Shown here: piece after piece, positions 15,138-24,181 of the stretch
Layout of the letters: every line of letters starts with the position of its first letter
Numbering within the stretch: position 1 is the stretch's first letter
DNA from: Candidatus Hydrogenedentota bacterium
GTDB taxonomy: Bacteria > Hydrogenedentota > Hydrogenedentia > Hydrogenedentales > CAITNO01
Length of the DNA stretch: 40,024 nucleotides
Assembly: GCA_012730105.1 (NCBI GenBank)
Contig: JAAYBJ010000082.1
Location: 1-40,024 of the forward strand
Reading direction: 5' to 3'
Made by a program: the position numbers and the translations under genes
Notes under the pieces: generated by a model
What the model saw: the letters and a program-made list of their open reading frames with translations, nothing else
Told to the model about the DNA's origin: nothing
The model's database searches: none

Positions 15138-17420
15138 TTATGTAAGGCTGATTCCCATCATCTCTAAGGCTGCGATGAACGTATGAGATTCCGGCGATGC
15201 GGTGAGGTAAAAGAGGGCGGGCATTCCCAGCGGCGCGGACACATTGACCTCCAAGCCTTCTCCTGGACACACCCAAGACTGCCCGGTCCAAAGATGGGTC
15301 CAGTTCCCTTCGGGTAAATGACAGGTTATGGTTTGAATGCCAGGGTCAAGCACGGGGGCGAACATGAAAACAGAGCCAATCATGAATTGCTCACAGGTAA
15401 TTGATTGCAGGACAGGATCATCGGGATAGTGGATGAATGGATGACGCACTACGGGGAGGCCGGTTTGGGCTGCCTCGCGCACCAGGAATTTCCGGTAATC
15501 CGCCCAGGCGGCGTAGATCTTGGCGCAGTGGCTGAAGTGAGCCAGGGTTTCCTCATCGGTATAGAATTGATGGTTGGCCTCGGGGTTGATGCCTTCATGG
15601 GTGCGGAACACCACGGTAAAGGCATTGAGTTCCATCCAGCGCAGGAGCAGCTCCCGGTCGCGGGTAATGGAATATAACGGCGTGGACAGGCTGGTATAGC
15701 CGCCAATATCGCTGTGATTAAACGAAAACCCTGAGAACCCACTGCTGAGCAGTCCCGTGACAGCGCTCTTGATACCGTCGTGTTGGCCCCAGGAAGTCAA
15801 CTGGTCGCCCAGCCAGCACAGGGTGGAATAAGCCGGGGTTTCGCGAAAACCTGAACGGGTGAAGAAGACGATGTCCTGTCCGTTGTCCATTTCATCAACG
15901 ACTTCTCGATTTAAGCGCGCCCATAATTCCGGATAGTGGTTGTGTGCCTGTGTTGCGGGTTCGCCGGAAGACAGCCGCGCATCACAGGGCAACGCCTCGC
16001 CGAAATCCGCCATCCATCCGGATACACCCGTGGAAAGCACCTGGTCGCGCAGGATCCCTTTCATCCAGTCCCATGCCACAGGACTCGTCAGATCTAGCAT
16101 GGCCGCGCTGAAATCGGTATTCTTGATCAGATAGGTTTGACCTTTTGCGTTTCTGACCAGGTGACCAGCCGCTGAGGCTTCCTGAAACAGGTTTCTACCG
16201 TATGGTTTATGCCCTTCCGGATCGATAAAAAAAGGATTGATGTACGTCATCACACGAATGTTGTCAGTCGATAAATCCTGTAAAAGCGTGTCCCATCCCG
16301 GATAATGGTTGGGGTCAAGTTCCCAGTTCCACCAGAGTTGCCGCCCCACAATGGTCTTGCGTTGGCCGACCCAGTCCTGCAGCCAGAAAGCGGCAATGGG
16401 TGTGTCGTAAAGTTTTAACTGTTCCCAAACCCTTCTGACCTTGTCGGTGCCGCCTTGCATGCCGATTACCGCTCCCTCGAGAATCCAATCCGGCAGGGGG
16501 CGCTGACGGCCTGCAACGGCGGTGTATTCGGAAATCAGGTGTCCCGGGGTGTTGCCTGCCAGGAAACGGCCGCGCATTTCCCTGTCGTGCAGGCTGATTT
16601 GTATGACATTGTCGTCACGGAGGTCAAATACGGAATAGGCATGGGTTTCAAGGCAGAGGGAACGCATCTTGCTGGTCAAGTAATGGGGCACAGGCGCATA
16701 GGAAGTGTGCCAATTTCCGCCTGCGCCCGCCACAAGATCGACGAGAAAAGTAAGCGGTTGTTTCCCCCTGCCAATGCCCTGCTCCGACACGAATATGGGT
16801 ACCCGTTTACCTTTCAGGTCGCAATAAGTGAATTGTTCTCCGAATCCATAAATACGCTCCTCCTTTTCAGATGCGCAAGAAAGATACAAACGGTTGATCG
16901 CTGGAGATGGTGATGTTAAGCTAAACTGCAACTGATTATCTGAGCAGGATTCAAGCGTCAACTGGTAGGGGACGAAGGCAGCGGTTTCGGGTTGTTTGAG
17001 TGTTCCCGTGAACACGATTTTGGAACCATCAAAGATAATAGCGTCCAGGTATTGCTCCGTATAGTGTGGGCCGCGGCGGTCACTCACCGTAAAAAGTCCC
17101 CGGTGTTCTTTTATGGTCTCATGGCCGGTCCCCGCGATGAGAAACGATGTGCCACAGGGAGTCTCCCAGATGGTTCTGCCCGGGACATCCGCATGTGTCA
17201 CCGTCAGTGCCCCGCCATTATCCGGATTCCAATGGACCCGAAATCGTCCGGACTGGAATTGTTCTGGATGGGATAACGCTTCTGAGAAGGTCAGGGTACC
17301 GGATAAGGGGCGCTCCCGATACCTTCGTATACCCCAAGTCAAGGCACACAGACAGATGGAGAGAAACAAAGAAAGTAGGAAAGCCGCAAGCAGGATTCGG
17401 GCTGCGCGGCCGCGGCTCAT
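15138..17420 (-). CDS. GH31 alpha-glycosidase, YihQ/sulfoquinovosidase-like
   Basis: 760 residues with an N-terminal hydrophobic anchor (10-29), so probably periplasmic and membrane-bound. Similarity to E. coli YihQ is extensive: WLQDWVGQR, RQLWWNW, GWMADFGEALP with nucleophile Asp472, WLGDQLTSW with acid/base Asp539, and HSDIGGYT. Compared from memory with YihQ, the sulfoquinovose-binding Gln262, Gln288 and Trp304 match Gln322, Gln348 and Trp364, but the position of Arg301 is Gln361, with Arg360 beside it. The substrate may thus be a sulfoquinovoside or another alpha-glucoside. Its start overlaps the stop of the upstream carboxypeptidase gene by 4 bp. No sulfoquinovose catabolic genes are nearby. 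Confidence 0.85.
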   Translation of the reverse strand: MSRGRAARILLAAFLLSLFLSICLCALTWGIRRYRERPLSGTLTFSEALSHPEQFQSGRFRVHWNPDNGGALTVTHADVPGRTIWETPCGTSFLIAGTGHETIKEHRGLFTVSDRRGPHYTEQYLDAIIFDGSKIVFTGTLKQPETAAFVPYQLTLESCSDNQLQFSLTSPSPAINRLYLSCASEKEERIYGFGEQFTYCDLKGKRVPIFVSEQGIGRGKQPLTFLVDLVAGAGGNWHTSYAPVPHYLTSKMRSLCLETHAYSVFDLRDDNVIQISLHDREMRGRFLAGNTPGHLISEYTAVAGRQRPLPDWILEGAVIGMQGGTDKVRRVWEQLKLYDTPIAAFWLQDWVGQRKTIVGRQLWWNWELDPNHYPGWDTLLQDLSTDNIRVMTYINPFFIDPEGHKPYGRNLFQEASAAGHLVRNAKGQTYLIKNTDFSAAMLDLTSPVAWDWMKGILRDQVLSTGVSGWMADFGEALPCDARLSSGEPATQAHNHYPELWARLNREVVDEMDNGQDIVFFTRSGFRETPAYSTLCWLGDQLTSWGQHDGIKSAVTGLLSSGFSGFSFNHSDIGGYTSLSTPLYSITRDRELLLRWMELNAFTVVFRTHEGINPEANHQFYTDEETLAHFSHCAKIYAAWADYRKFLVREAAQTGLPVVRHPFIHYPDDPVLQSITCEQFMIGSVFMFAPVLDPGIQTITCHLPEGNWTHLWTGQSWVCPGEGLEVNVSAPLGMPALFYLTASPESHTFIAALEMMGISLT

Positions 17421-18547
17421 TCCTTACGGCCCATGCATCCGACGCTGTAGTCGGTCAACCGCGCCTTTTCCACGGATCTATCCGCAATTAAAGGGCTTCT
17501 GCCCAGTTCCTGATTCCCCAGCATCAGGCGCACCTGGCCGTGGACCATTTCCCCCTGGACGGGAGCGGTCAGGGCTGTCGGTGCGGTGATTTCAAGCGTG
17601 AGGTTCCGCAATTGATCCGTGCGCACAATGGTGGTAATGGAATCCCGGGCAAGGAGGCGGACCGCCTCATCCATGCTTTTGTTGACGGGAATGGCCTTGC
17701 CGATCGGTGTGCGCGCTTGTACCGGTTCTACGCGTTGCACCATCTGAAAACCCTGTTCCAGGAGGCTTTGGGTATGGGTGAAGCGTCCCCTTTTGTCACT
17801 GCCCATTACCACGGCAAGGAGCCGGATATCATTTTGCACCGCTGTGGCGGTAAGGCAGAAACCTGCGGCGCGGATATAGCCTGTTTTCAGACCATCACAG
17901 CCGGGAAGGGTGACAAGTAATTTGTTGGTGTTCGCTTTCGGTGTGTTTTCGGGGCGCAGGGCGAATTCCTTGGTACTCGTGAACTTTAGAATATTGGGGT
18001 ACTCTAGCAATGCCCGGCCCAGGGTCGCCATATCGCGGGCCGTGGTAAGATCAAAAGTCTTCCCATCATCGGGTGGCAATCCATTTACGCTGTAAAAGTG
18101 TGTATTCGTCATGCCTAGATCTGCCGCGCGGTTGTTCATGGCAAGCAGGCAATTCTCCACGCTGCCCCAGAGTCCTTCCGCTATCGCCACAGAGGCGTCA
18201 TTTGCGGAAATTACGCTAATCGCTTTCAAGAGGGTTTCCAAAGGCCATGATTCGCCTTCCTTCAAATAGGCTTGCGTGCCGCCCATGCTTTGGGCGTGTT
18301 TCGATATTGCTATTTCCGTGTCATAGCGCCACTTGCCTATGCGGATGCCCTCTTCCACGAGAAGCAGTTGCATCATTTTCAACATGCTTGCGGGGGGCCT
18401 TTGGAGATCCGCGTTAGATTCCGTTAAAACCATGCCCGTCTCGGCTTCAAGGCAGATATAACTTACCGGAGCAGGTTCTTCCGCAGCGGTGCATAGAGCG
18501 ACATACATCACAAGTAATGACAAACTTGGCAAAAAAACAAAACGCAT
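17417..18547 (-). CDS. D-alanyl-D-alanine carboxypeptidase (PBP5/DacF type)
   Basis: 376 residues. A signal peptide at 1-22 is followed by the penicilloyl serine transferase triad: SMLK (54-57, nucleophile Ser54), SAN (114-116) and KTG within GCDGLKTGYIRAAG. The enzyme trims the terminal D-Ala from peptidoglycan stem peptides in the periplasm. The beta-rich C-terminal region (AVRLLARDSITTIV onward) fits the PBP5 C-terminal domain. The ATG at 18547 is preceded by AAAAGGAG; an alternative TTG at 18577 would add ten residues ahead of the signal. It is translated just before, and overlaps, the GH31 gene. Confidence 0.9.
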   Translation of the reverse strand: MRFVFLPSLSLLVMYVALCTAAEEPAPVSYICLEAETGMVLTESNADLQRPPASMLKMMQLLLVEEGIRIGKWRYDTEIAISKHAQSMGGTQAYLKEGESWPLETLLKAISVISANDASVAIAEGLWGSVENCLLAMNNRAADLGMTNTHFYSVNGLPPDDGKTFDLTTARDMATLGRALLEYPNILKFTSTKEFALRPENTPKANTNKLLVTLPGCDGLKTGYIRAAGFCLTATAVQNDIRLLAVVMGSDKRGRFTHTQSLLEQGFQMVQRVEPVQARTPIGKAIPVNKSMDEAVRLLARDSITTIVRTDQLRNLTLEITAPTALTAPVQGEMVHGQVRLMLGNQELGRSPLIADRSVEKARLTDYSVGCMGRKE

Positions 18548-18655
18548 TTGACTAACAGTACTCCTTTTACTTCGCAACGGCTACAATCACTTCATTATAA
18601 AATGTCGGAAAAGGTATCGGTGGAAATTGGTGGCAGCCACATCGACAGGTATTGT

Positions 18656-21430
18656 TTACTGTGGATTCTCCCTCAATTTATGGATTATTTCGGTCATATC
18701 GCTGATAGGAAAAGGCTTGTGTAATATTCCGGCATACTTTCCGGGGTCCAATTTAATATCGTTAATATCCATGCTTGTCAACAAGAAAAGGGGTTTTTTA
18801 GATGTCACGGGGTTGGTGTGAAGCAGTTGCAGTAATTCATCCCGTTGACGCGCAGGCACATCCGCGTCAATAAATATGGCGATGGGGGGGCGCATCAGAG
18901 CGCCTTTTTCGAACAGCTCGGAAGGAGAAGAGGCGCAGTAGGAGTCAATCGTCCTGTATTTCAGGGCGCATTCAACCCATTCCAGGAAGCCGGGATCCGT
19001 ATCCAGCACCACGACGTAGGGTTTCGATGTAGTGGATTCATACAAATCGTGAATGTCATCGGCGGCGGAGTCGATGCCGCCGGAGACGATTTTTGCCATC
19101 AGTTGAACAAGCGCGTCCGCGGGAAAAGGCTTGAACAAAAAGCGGGTTTGGGTGTCATGGCCAAGGTGGCGTTTGAGCAGGTCCGTGCTCTCATGGGTCA
19201 GCACGATGACGGGGACCGTCGCGATGTCGCTTTGCTGACGCAAAAACCGCAGGGTGGTTTCTCCCGCGGTGTCCGCCGGAATATCGTTGACGATGATGAT
19301 ATCCAGGCCGTCTGAATTGAGTTTTCGGGCGGCCATATAGCCGTTTGCCGCAAAGGACACGAGGCATTTGCTGAGCGGAGGAAAGGAACATAACGCATCG
19401 CGTCTTTCGTCGTTTTCCTCAATAATGAGCACGCGCAAGGTGTATAGGTTTTCCGAGGTGACACTATCAACATCGCGGGAAAAAACACTATTGGGAATAC
19501 AAATCTGAAAAGCGGAACCGTGACCCGGTGAACTCGTCAACAGAATATTTCCCCCGTGCGCGTGGACAATATTCTGGGCTATGGAAAGGCCTATTCCGGC
19601 CCCCTCATACTTTCTCGTCTTTGAACTGTCAACCTGGAAAAAGCGCGTAAATATTTTTTCGTGATAGGCCGGATCGATGCCAATGCCTGTATCCCGTACG
19701 GAAAATAGGATATCAGACGCCGATTCATTCGTCACGGACAGGATAACGGAGCCTTCCGGTTCTGTGAACTTTACGGCATTGTTTAACAGGATGCCGAGCA
19801 GCTGACGTAATTTATCGCGGTCTCCCCACGCGTAAACCGGCGAGTCCGGCGCGTTAAAGGATACTTTAAGGTGTTTCTCGGTGGCGGTGGGAAGAATCGC
19901 CGCGAGGGCTTCCTTGCCGAGAACAACCGCATCATAGAGGTTGATAGCCAGTTGTATTCCCTTGATCTGCATCCTGCTGAATTCGATCATTTCATTAATA
20001 TGTAGGAGGAGATGTTTCGCGTTCCTTTCCATTACCGCCAATGCGTGGCGTTGCGCCTCGGAAACATCTCCCATGCTGTTGCCCAGAAACATCTCGATAT
20101 AACCCTGGATGGTGGTAAGCGGGGTGCGTAATTCATGGGTTACATTGGAAAGAAAACTGTCTTTTGCGCGGTCGTGAAGCCGCAATTCTTCGTTGACCCT
20201 CTCCAGTTCCCTGGCCCGGACAACCAATTGCTGCTGCATTCGTTTTAAATCGGCTATGGGAGTGATGGCCAGGGAGTATCCGGCCTCGTGTTCATCTTGA
20301 CCGCTCAGGTAGACCACGCCCGCAAGGGCAGGGAATGCATTACCGTTGGCATCGATAAATTCCACTTCCTGGCGCAATCCTTTTCCGCTGGGCTCGGATG
20401 TCGCCTGAACAAAAAGATTCAATATCCTTGAACGGCCCACGTTGTCCACATAGTCAAATATCTCACGGCCTTCTATGGCGTCGGCGGACGACTTAAAAAG
20501 GGTGCATGCCTGGCTGTTTACAAAGCGGATACGATATTGCATGTCCAGGGTGAGAAACCCTTCGTTCATGGAATATAAAAGGTGCCGCAGCCTGTTTTCG
20601 GACTGGTGAAGTTTCTGGGTCTGTTCTTCCACCTGTTTTTTCAGGTTCCGTGCAGATTGCTCGACCCGTTCGGTAAGGCGTCTATGCTCCGTGACGTCCC
20701 TGACGGTCGCCATGGTAAGGGTATGGCGCCCTTGCTTGTTGAAAATGGGCGCCCCGTTGATCAGAAAAACATGTTCGCCCTCATTGACATGCCAGACCAC
20801 TTCGTATTCGGAGGCAATGCCGCCTGCCCGGCTGTCAAACTGACGGGTGATCATGTCGAGCCCCAGGTCGGCGGCAATGTTGCGGGCGTTTCGCCCGAGA
20901 ATTTCATGGCGCTGCATGCCGAACATGTCAAGGGCCTGTTGATTGACGAGCATAATCGTGCCCTCGGGCGTGCTTAAAATAAAGCCTTCGGAAATATGTT
21001 CCGCGAGAAAGCGAAACCGGTCCGCCATTTCATCTATGCCGGCGCCCGTGCGGATTACCGTGTAAAGCACCACGAATAAACCCAGGAACAGACTCAGCAT
21101 GCCGATTACCTGGGAAATGTTTAAAAAGGTGTCCGTGCCGTATTCTTGAGCGGCAAGACTGTCAGTAAGGCCTGAAACGCTGTACGCGGCTCCTAAAATC
21201 AGCATTAATACGCCTGCAACTATTCCGAGGCGTTCCAACAAGCCTGTTTGATAACGCGACAGCAGGCTGCTTCCCGTATAGAGGGGGATGGTTACGGATA
21301 TGATAAGCGCGATATAACGCCAGAAAAGGCTGTCTAATTGCTGGGAATAGACCACGCCCCCGAGACCGATAAAGACCGGTATCACATAAAAGGTTAAGCG
21401 GCGGTATGTCTCGGAACGAATTATCTTCAT
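18656..21430 (-). CDS. Hybrid sensor histidine kinase with PAS and two receiver domains
   Basis: 924 residues. Four hydrophobic segments (about 12-130) anchor it in the inner membrane. Two PAS domains follow (about 140-255 and 285-400), joined by a coiled coil (NLKKQVEEQTQKLHQSENRL). The HisKA box is SNVTHELRTPL at about residue 440; the HATPase_c domain has NNAVKF, DTGIGID and GAGIGLSIAQN. Two C-terminal receiver-like domains come last. In the first, the expected phospho-acceptor segment reads DIIIVNDIP, so the acceptor Asp is out of place or lost. The second has IFIDADVP and a conserved KPF. No cognate regulator gene is adjacent. Its start overlaps the stop of rnhA by 4 bp. The signal is unknown. 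Confidence 0.88.
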   Translation of the reverse strand: MKIIRSETYRRLTFYVIPVFIGLGGVVYSQQLDSLFWRYIALIISVTIPLYTGSSLLSRYQTGLLERLGIVAGVLMLILGAAYSVSGLTDSLAAQEYGTDTFLNISQVIGMLSLFLGLFVVLYTVIRTGAGIDEMADRFRFLAEHISEGFILSTPEGTIMLVNQQALDMFGMQRHEILGRNARNIAADLGLDMITRQFDSRAGGIASEYEVVWHVNEGEHVFLINGAPIFNKQGRHTLTMATVRDVTEHRRLTERVEQSARNLKKQVEEQTQKLHQSENRLRHLLYSMNEGFLTLDMQYRIRFVNSQACTLFKSSADAIEGREIFDYVDNVGRSRILNLFVQATSEPSGKGLRQEVEFIDANGNAFPALAGVVYLSGQDEHEAGYSLAITPIADLKRMQQQLVVRARELERVNEELRLHDRAKDSFLSNVTHELRTPLTTIQGYIEMFLGNSMGDVSEAQRHALAVMERNAKHLLLHINEMIEFSRMQIKGIQLAINLYDAVVLGKEALAAILPTATEKHLKVSFNAPDSPVYAWGDRDKLRQLLGILLNNAVKFTEPEGSVILSVTNESASDILFSVRDTGIGIDPAYHEKIFTRFFQVDSSKTRKYEGAGIGLSIAQNIVHAHGGNILLTSSPGHGSAFQICIPNSVFSRDVDSVTSENLYTLRVLIIEENDERRDALCSFPPLSKCLVSFAANGYMAARKLNSDGLDIIIVNDIPADTAGETTLRFLRQQSDIATVPVIVLTHESTDLLKRHLGHDTQTRFLFKPFPADALVQLMAKIVSGGIDSAADDIHDLYESTTSKPYVVVLDTDPGFLEWVECALKYRTIDSYCASSPSELFEKGALMRPPIAIFIDADVPARQRDELLQLLHTNPVTSKKPLFLLTSMDINDIKLDPGKYAGILHKPFPISDMTEIIHKLRENPQ

Positions 21431-21948
21431 TCGTCTTCCATTTCGCTGCGAACTGGAATGCCTTTGGTTTTCTTTGATGTTACGGGCAATGCGCGCTGTT
21501 CGGCTATTGCGGACTGCGCCAGTTGATCACACCGTTCATTATAGTAATTCCCGCTGTGGCCCTGAACCCAATTCCACTGAACCTCATGTCTGGAGCACAG
21601 CGTATCCAATTGCCGCCACAAATCCGCGTTTAAGACCGGCTGATTGCCGCGCATCCAGTTCTTGCGCTTCCAATTATGTATCCAGGAGGTTATCCCCTGA
21701 ATCACGTATTTGGAATCGGAGTGCAACTGCACCCGGCACGGGCGCTTCAAAGCGGTCAGGGCTTCAATTGCGGCCGTAAGTTCCATTCGATTATTCGTAG
21801 TATCACGGCAACCTCCGGTTATTTCCCGGCAGTGACTTCCGGCAAGAAGAACCGCCGCCCAACCGCCAATTCCTGGGTTGGGTTCGCAACCCCCATCCGT
21901 ATAGATAATTACGCATGGTACCGTGTCTTCACCAGAGGTCTTTGCCAT
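21427..21948 (-). CDS. rnhA: Ribonuclease HI
   Basis: 173 residues with all type 1 RNase H signatures: IYTDGGCEPNPGIGGW (first catalytic Asp), NNRMELTAAIEAL (Glu), LHSDSKYVIQGI (Asp) and WVQGHSGNYYNERCDQLA (fourth acidic residue and His loop). It cuts the RNA strand of RNA-DNA hybrids. A short N-terminal extension of about ten residues and a 20-residue basic C-terminal tail go beyond the E. coli enzyme. It is the first gene of a two-gene unit with the sensor kinase, which looks like chance pairing rather than a functional link. Confidence 0.93.
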   Translation of the reverse strand: MAKTSGEDTVPCVIIYTDGGCEPNPGIGGWAAVLLAGSHCREITGGCRDTTNNRMELTAAIEALTALKRPCRVQLHSDSKYVIQGITSWIHNWKRKNWMRGNQPVLNADLWRQLDTLCSRHEVQWNWVQGHSGNYYNERCDQLAQSAIAEQRALPVTSKKTKGIPVRSEMEDE

Positions 21949-22175
21949 GGGAGTAAAAAAACTCCATCATCAATAGCGTAAACACACTATATTGTATACC
22001 ATCGCCTGGACTAAACCACAGTTTGTGTTATACCATAACTGCCTTGGATTAATAAAAGTTTTTCCGCGGCAACATTTCAAAATTCTTTTATGTTATGTTA
22101 AGATAACCACTGTGCATGAGTGTGGAGGCAGTTTGTCGGAATAAGTTTTCAACCGCAACTTGAAAGTGGAGTGGC

Positions 22176-22781
22176 ATGAAACCAAGACGCAAGTTATTCG
22201 TGATGGCCTTGTTAATCGTGGTATTTACAGTCGGCTGCGCACGTAATCGTTCATCCGCGCCGTTGTTCACCGATAGTGAGTTCAGCGCGACACAAGAAGA
22301 CGCGCAGGAACGCCTGCGGGAAATTATAAGCCAGCAGGTGGCGTCGGAAAGCCAGGCCGGGGAAGGAAGGGTGGTGCCTGTAATCCATCGACGCCCCTAC
22401 TATTTCAAGGAATATTCGGTATATCCCGATGGTCCGGAGGCCTTTGAAATAGAATTTCGGGAAAATGATTCCCGCACGCGTCCTCTTATTGCGGAAGTTA
22501 AATTGAATAAAGTCCGTTATTCGACTCAAATGCATCGTAAAGAAGGTCGTGCCGCAGCCGATAACAATTTTTACCGTGACAGTGGCGAGGAATTGTTGGT
22601 TTATGAGTGGCATAATGGTCGATGGACGAGAACGGGAGCCATCTTTAATGCTCAAACGACGGAGGAGCAGGTAAACGGCCAGTGGGTGCCCCACAAAGAG
22701 GAAACGGTGCGCGTGAATCCCGAAGAGGAGCAACGCGGGTGGTTCGGCCGTATGTGGGAGCGTATTCGCGGTGGTGAATGA
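22176..22781 (+). CDS. Predicted lipoprotein of unknown function
   Basis: 201 residues. A basic start (MKPRRK) and hydrophobic core end in TVGC at 18-21, a lipobox with Cys21 as the lipidation site. The mature part is highly charged and likely beta-rich (YYFKEYSVYPDGPEAFEIEF, LLVYEWHNGRW), ending in a WFGRMWERIRGGE tail. No family was recognised. GTGGAG precedes the ATG. It is expressed divergently from rnhA and overlaps the next gene by 11 bp, so the pair may work together at the cell envelope. Confidence 0.8.
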   Translation: MKPRRKLFVMALLIVVFTVGCARNRSSAPLFTDSEFSATQEDAQERLREIISQQVASESQAGEGRVVPVIHRRPYYFKEYSVYPDGPEAFEIEFRENDSRTRPLIAEVKLNKVRYSTQMHRKEGRAAADNNFYRDSGEELLVYEWHNGRWTRTGAIFNAQTTEEQVNGQWVPHKEETVRVNPEEEQRGWFGRMWERIRGGE

Positions 22782-24141
22782 TCTGGACACACCACATGTG
22801 CCCCGGGAAAATGAATCCTCCCATGAACGCTCTTGCGCTGTGACGGCAGGCACACCTGGGGAAGGTCGCGGCAATCTTATTTTGTGGGCGATTTTCCTGA
22901 TTAGTATTGTTCCGGTTTTTGCCTATAATCCGGGTATTGTTGTCGGAGAAACCGTGAACAGTCGATTGGCCACGGTGTACGCGCTTGTGCACGATGGCAC
23001 ATGGTACATTGATCGGCCCGTCACGGATGCCGGGAATCCCTTTGAAGTCCGTACTGTGGACAAGGTGCAGACGGACAACGGCAGATTGATATCCAGCAAA
23101 CCCCCTGTATTACCGCTCATGATGGCTGCGGAATATGCCGTGATGAAGCATTGGGCCGGTTGGGACCTGCAAAATACGGCCGAGCTGAAGTCGATTTTGC
23201 GGGTAATGATTCTGAGCTTGATTAAATTGCCTTATGTGCTGGGTATGTTTTTCTTGCTGCTGCTGCTGAGACTTTTCACCGGGGACGGGGTAAAGGCGGG
23301 CATTGTGTTGCTATGTGCCGCTTTCGCTTCCCCTGTACTTGGTTATGCTTTCCAGATCAACAACCACACCCCTTCGGCGGCGGCTCTGTGCGGGGCCCTT
23401 TATTTTGGATTCGGCTTGTATACGGAAAAACTAAAGCCCGCTGCCTGGCGTTTTGTCGCGTTTGGCTTTTGCAGCGCCTTTGTCTTCGTTACGGATATCC
23501 CTATCACCATATTTCCCGCTTTTTTGGGGATGCTCCTGCTGTACAAATTCCCGCGCAAATGCCTGACATGGGGCACCATCGGCGCCGCCCCTTTGCTTCT
23601 TCTGCATTTTGCGCTTATGACCGCCATTACCGGCAGTCCATTGCCTGTGCAAACCCGCGAATCCATGTATAACTTCAGAAATTCCTATTGGAGAAATCCG
23701 ATCGGTGTAGACGGTTTGAATGAAAGTCGCCTCGTCTATCTTTTCCACATGAATTTCGGCCGTTTCGGCACTTTTTTGCTCTTCCCGGTGCTGGTTTTGG
23801 CCTTTCCGGGGGCGATCCGCATGGTACGTGATAACAGCAGAGGGCTGAGGCCCTTTTCTTTGGCGATGGGTGTGGCGATTTTTATTCTTACCGCTTATTA
23901 TGTCTTCAAAACCAACAATTACGGCGGTGCGGCCTATGGCTTCCGCTGGCATATAGGCATGGTTCCCATATTGTTATTTCTGGCGCTGCCTCAGGTTGTC
24001 GCCATGCGGAAAGCGTACCACTGGACCCTTTTCGGAATCCTTTTCTTGGTTTCCGCCTGGTCCTGTTATGAGTGTGTTCAGGCGCCTTGGGGAGCCAGTC
24101 ATGAATGGACCTGTCGTATTTTCTGGGGGCCTGTTTTCTAA
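22771..24141 (+). CDS. Polytopic membrane protein, GT39/ArnT-like
   Basis: 456 residues from GTG 22771 with about ten or eleven membrane segments after a 30-residue polar N-terminus. The first periplasmic loop starts with GETVNSRLATVYALVHDGTWYID, the place where PMT/ArnT-type glycosyltransferases carry their catalytic acidic and arginine residues. SSKPPVLPLMM follows, as in related uncharacterised membrane glycosyltransferases. Such enzymes transfer sugars from polyprenyl-phosphate donors. The donor and acceptor cannot be told. It is coupled to the lipoprotein gene and converges on the methyltransferase gene 40 bp away. Confidence 0.65.
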   Translation: MVNDLDTPHVPRENESSHERSCAVTAGTPGEGRGNLILWAIFLISIVPVFAYNPGIVVGETVNSRLATVYALVHDGTWYIDRPVTDAGNPFEVRTVDKVQTDNGRLISSKPPVLPLMMAAEYAVMKHWAGWDLQNTAELKSILRVMILSLIKLPYVLGMFFLLLLLRLFTGDGVKAGIVLLCAAFASPVLGYAFQINNHTPSAAALCGALYFGFGLYTEKLKPAAWRFVAFGFCSAFVFVTDIPITIFPAFLGMLLLYKFPRKCLTWGTIGAAPLLLLHFALMTAITGSPLPVQTRESMYNFRNSYWRNPIGVDGLNESRLVYLFHMNFGRFGTFLLFPVLVLAFPGAIRMVRDNSRGLRPFSLAMGVAIFILTAYYVFKTNNYGGAAYGFRWHIGMVPILLFLALPQVVAMRKAYHWTLFGILFLVSAWSCYECVQAPWGASHEWTCRIFWGPVF

Positions 24142-24181
24142 CGACGGGCACCATTTTGGGGATCGCCGGTCCACATCAGCA

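Noticed and set aside
21991-22021. An rnhA promoter with an extended -10 box (TGGTATACAAT on the minus strand)
   Set aside because: No acceptable -35 box at 17 bp; too weak to list as a feature.
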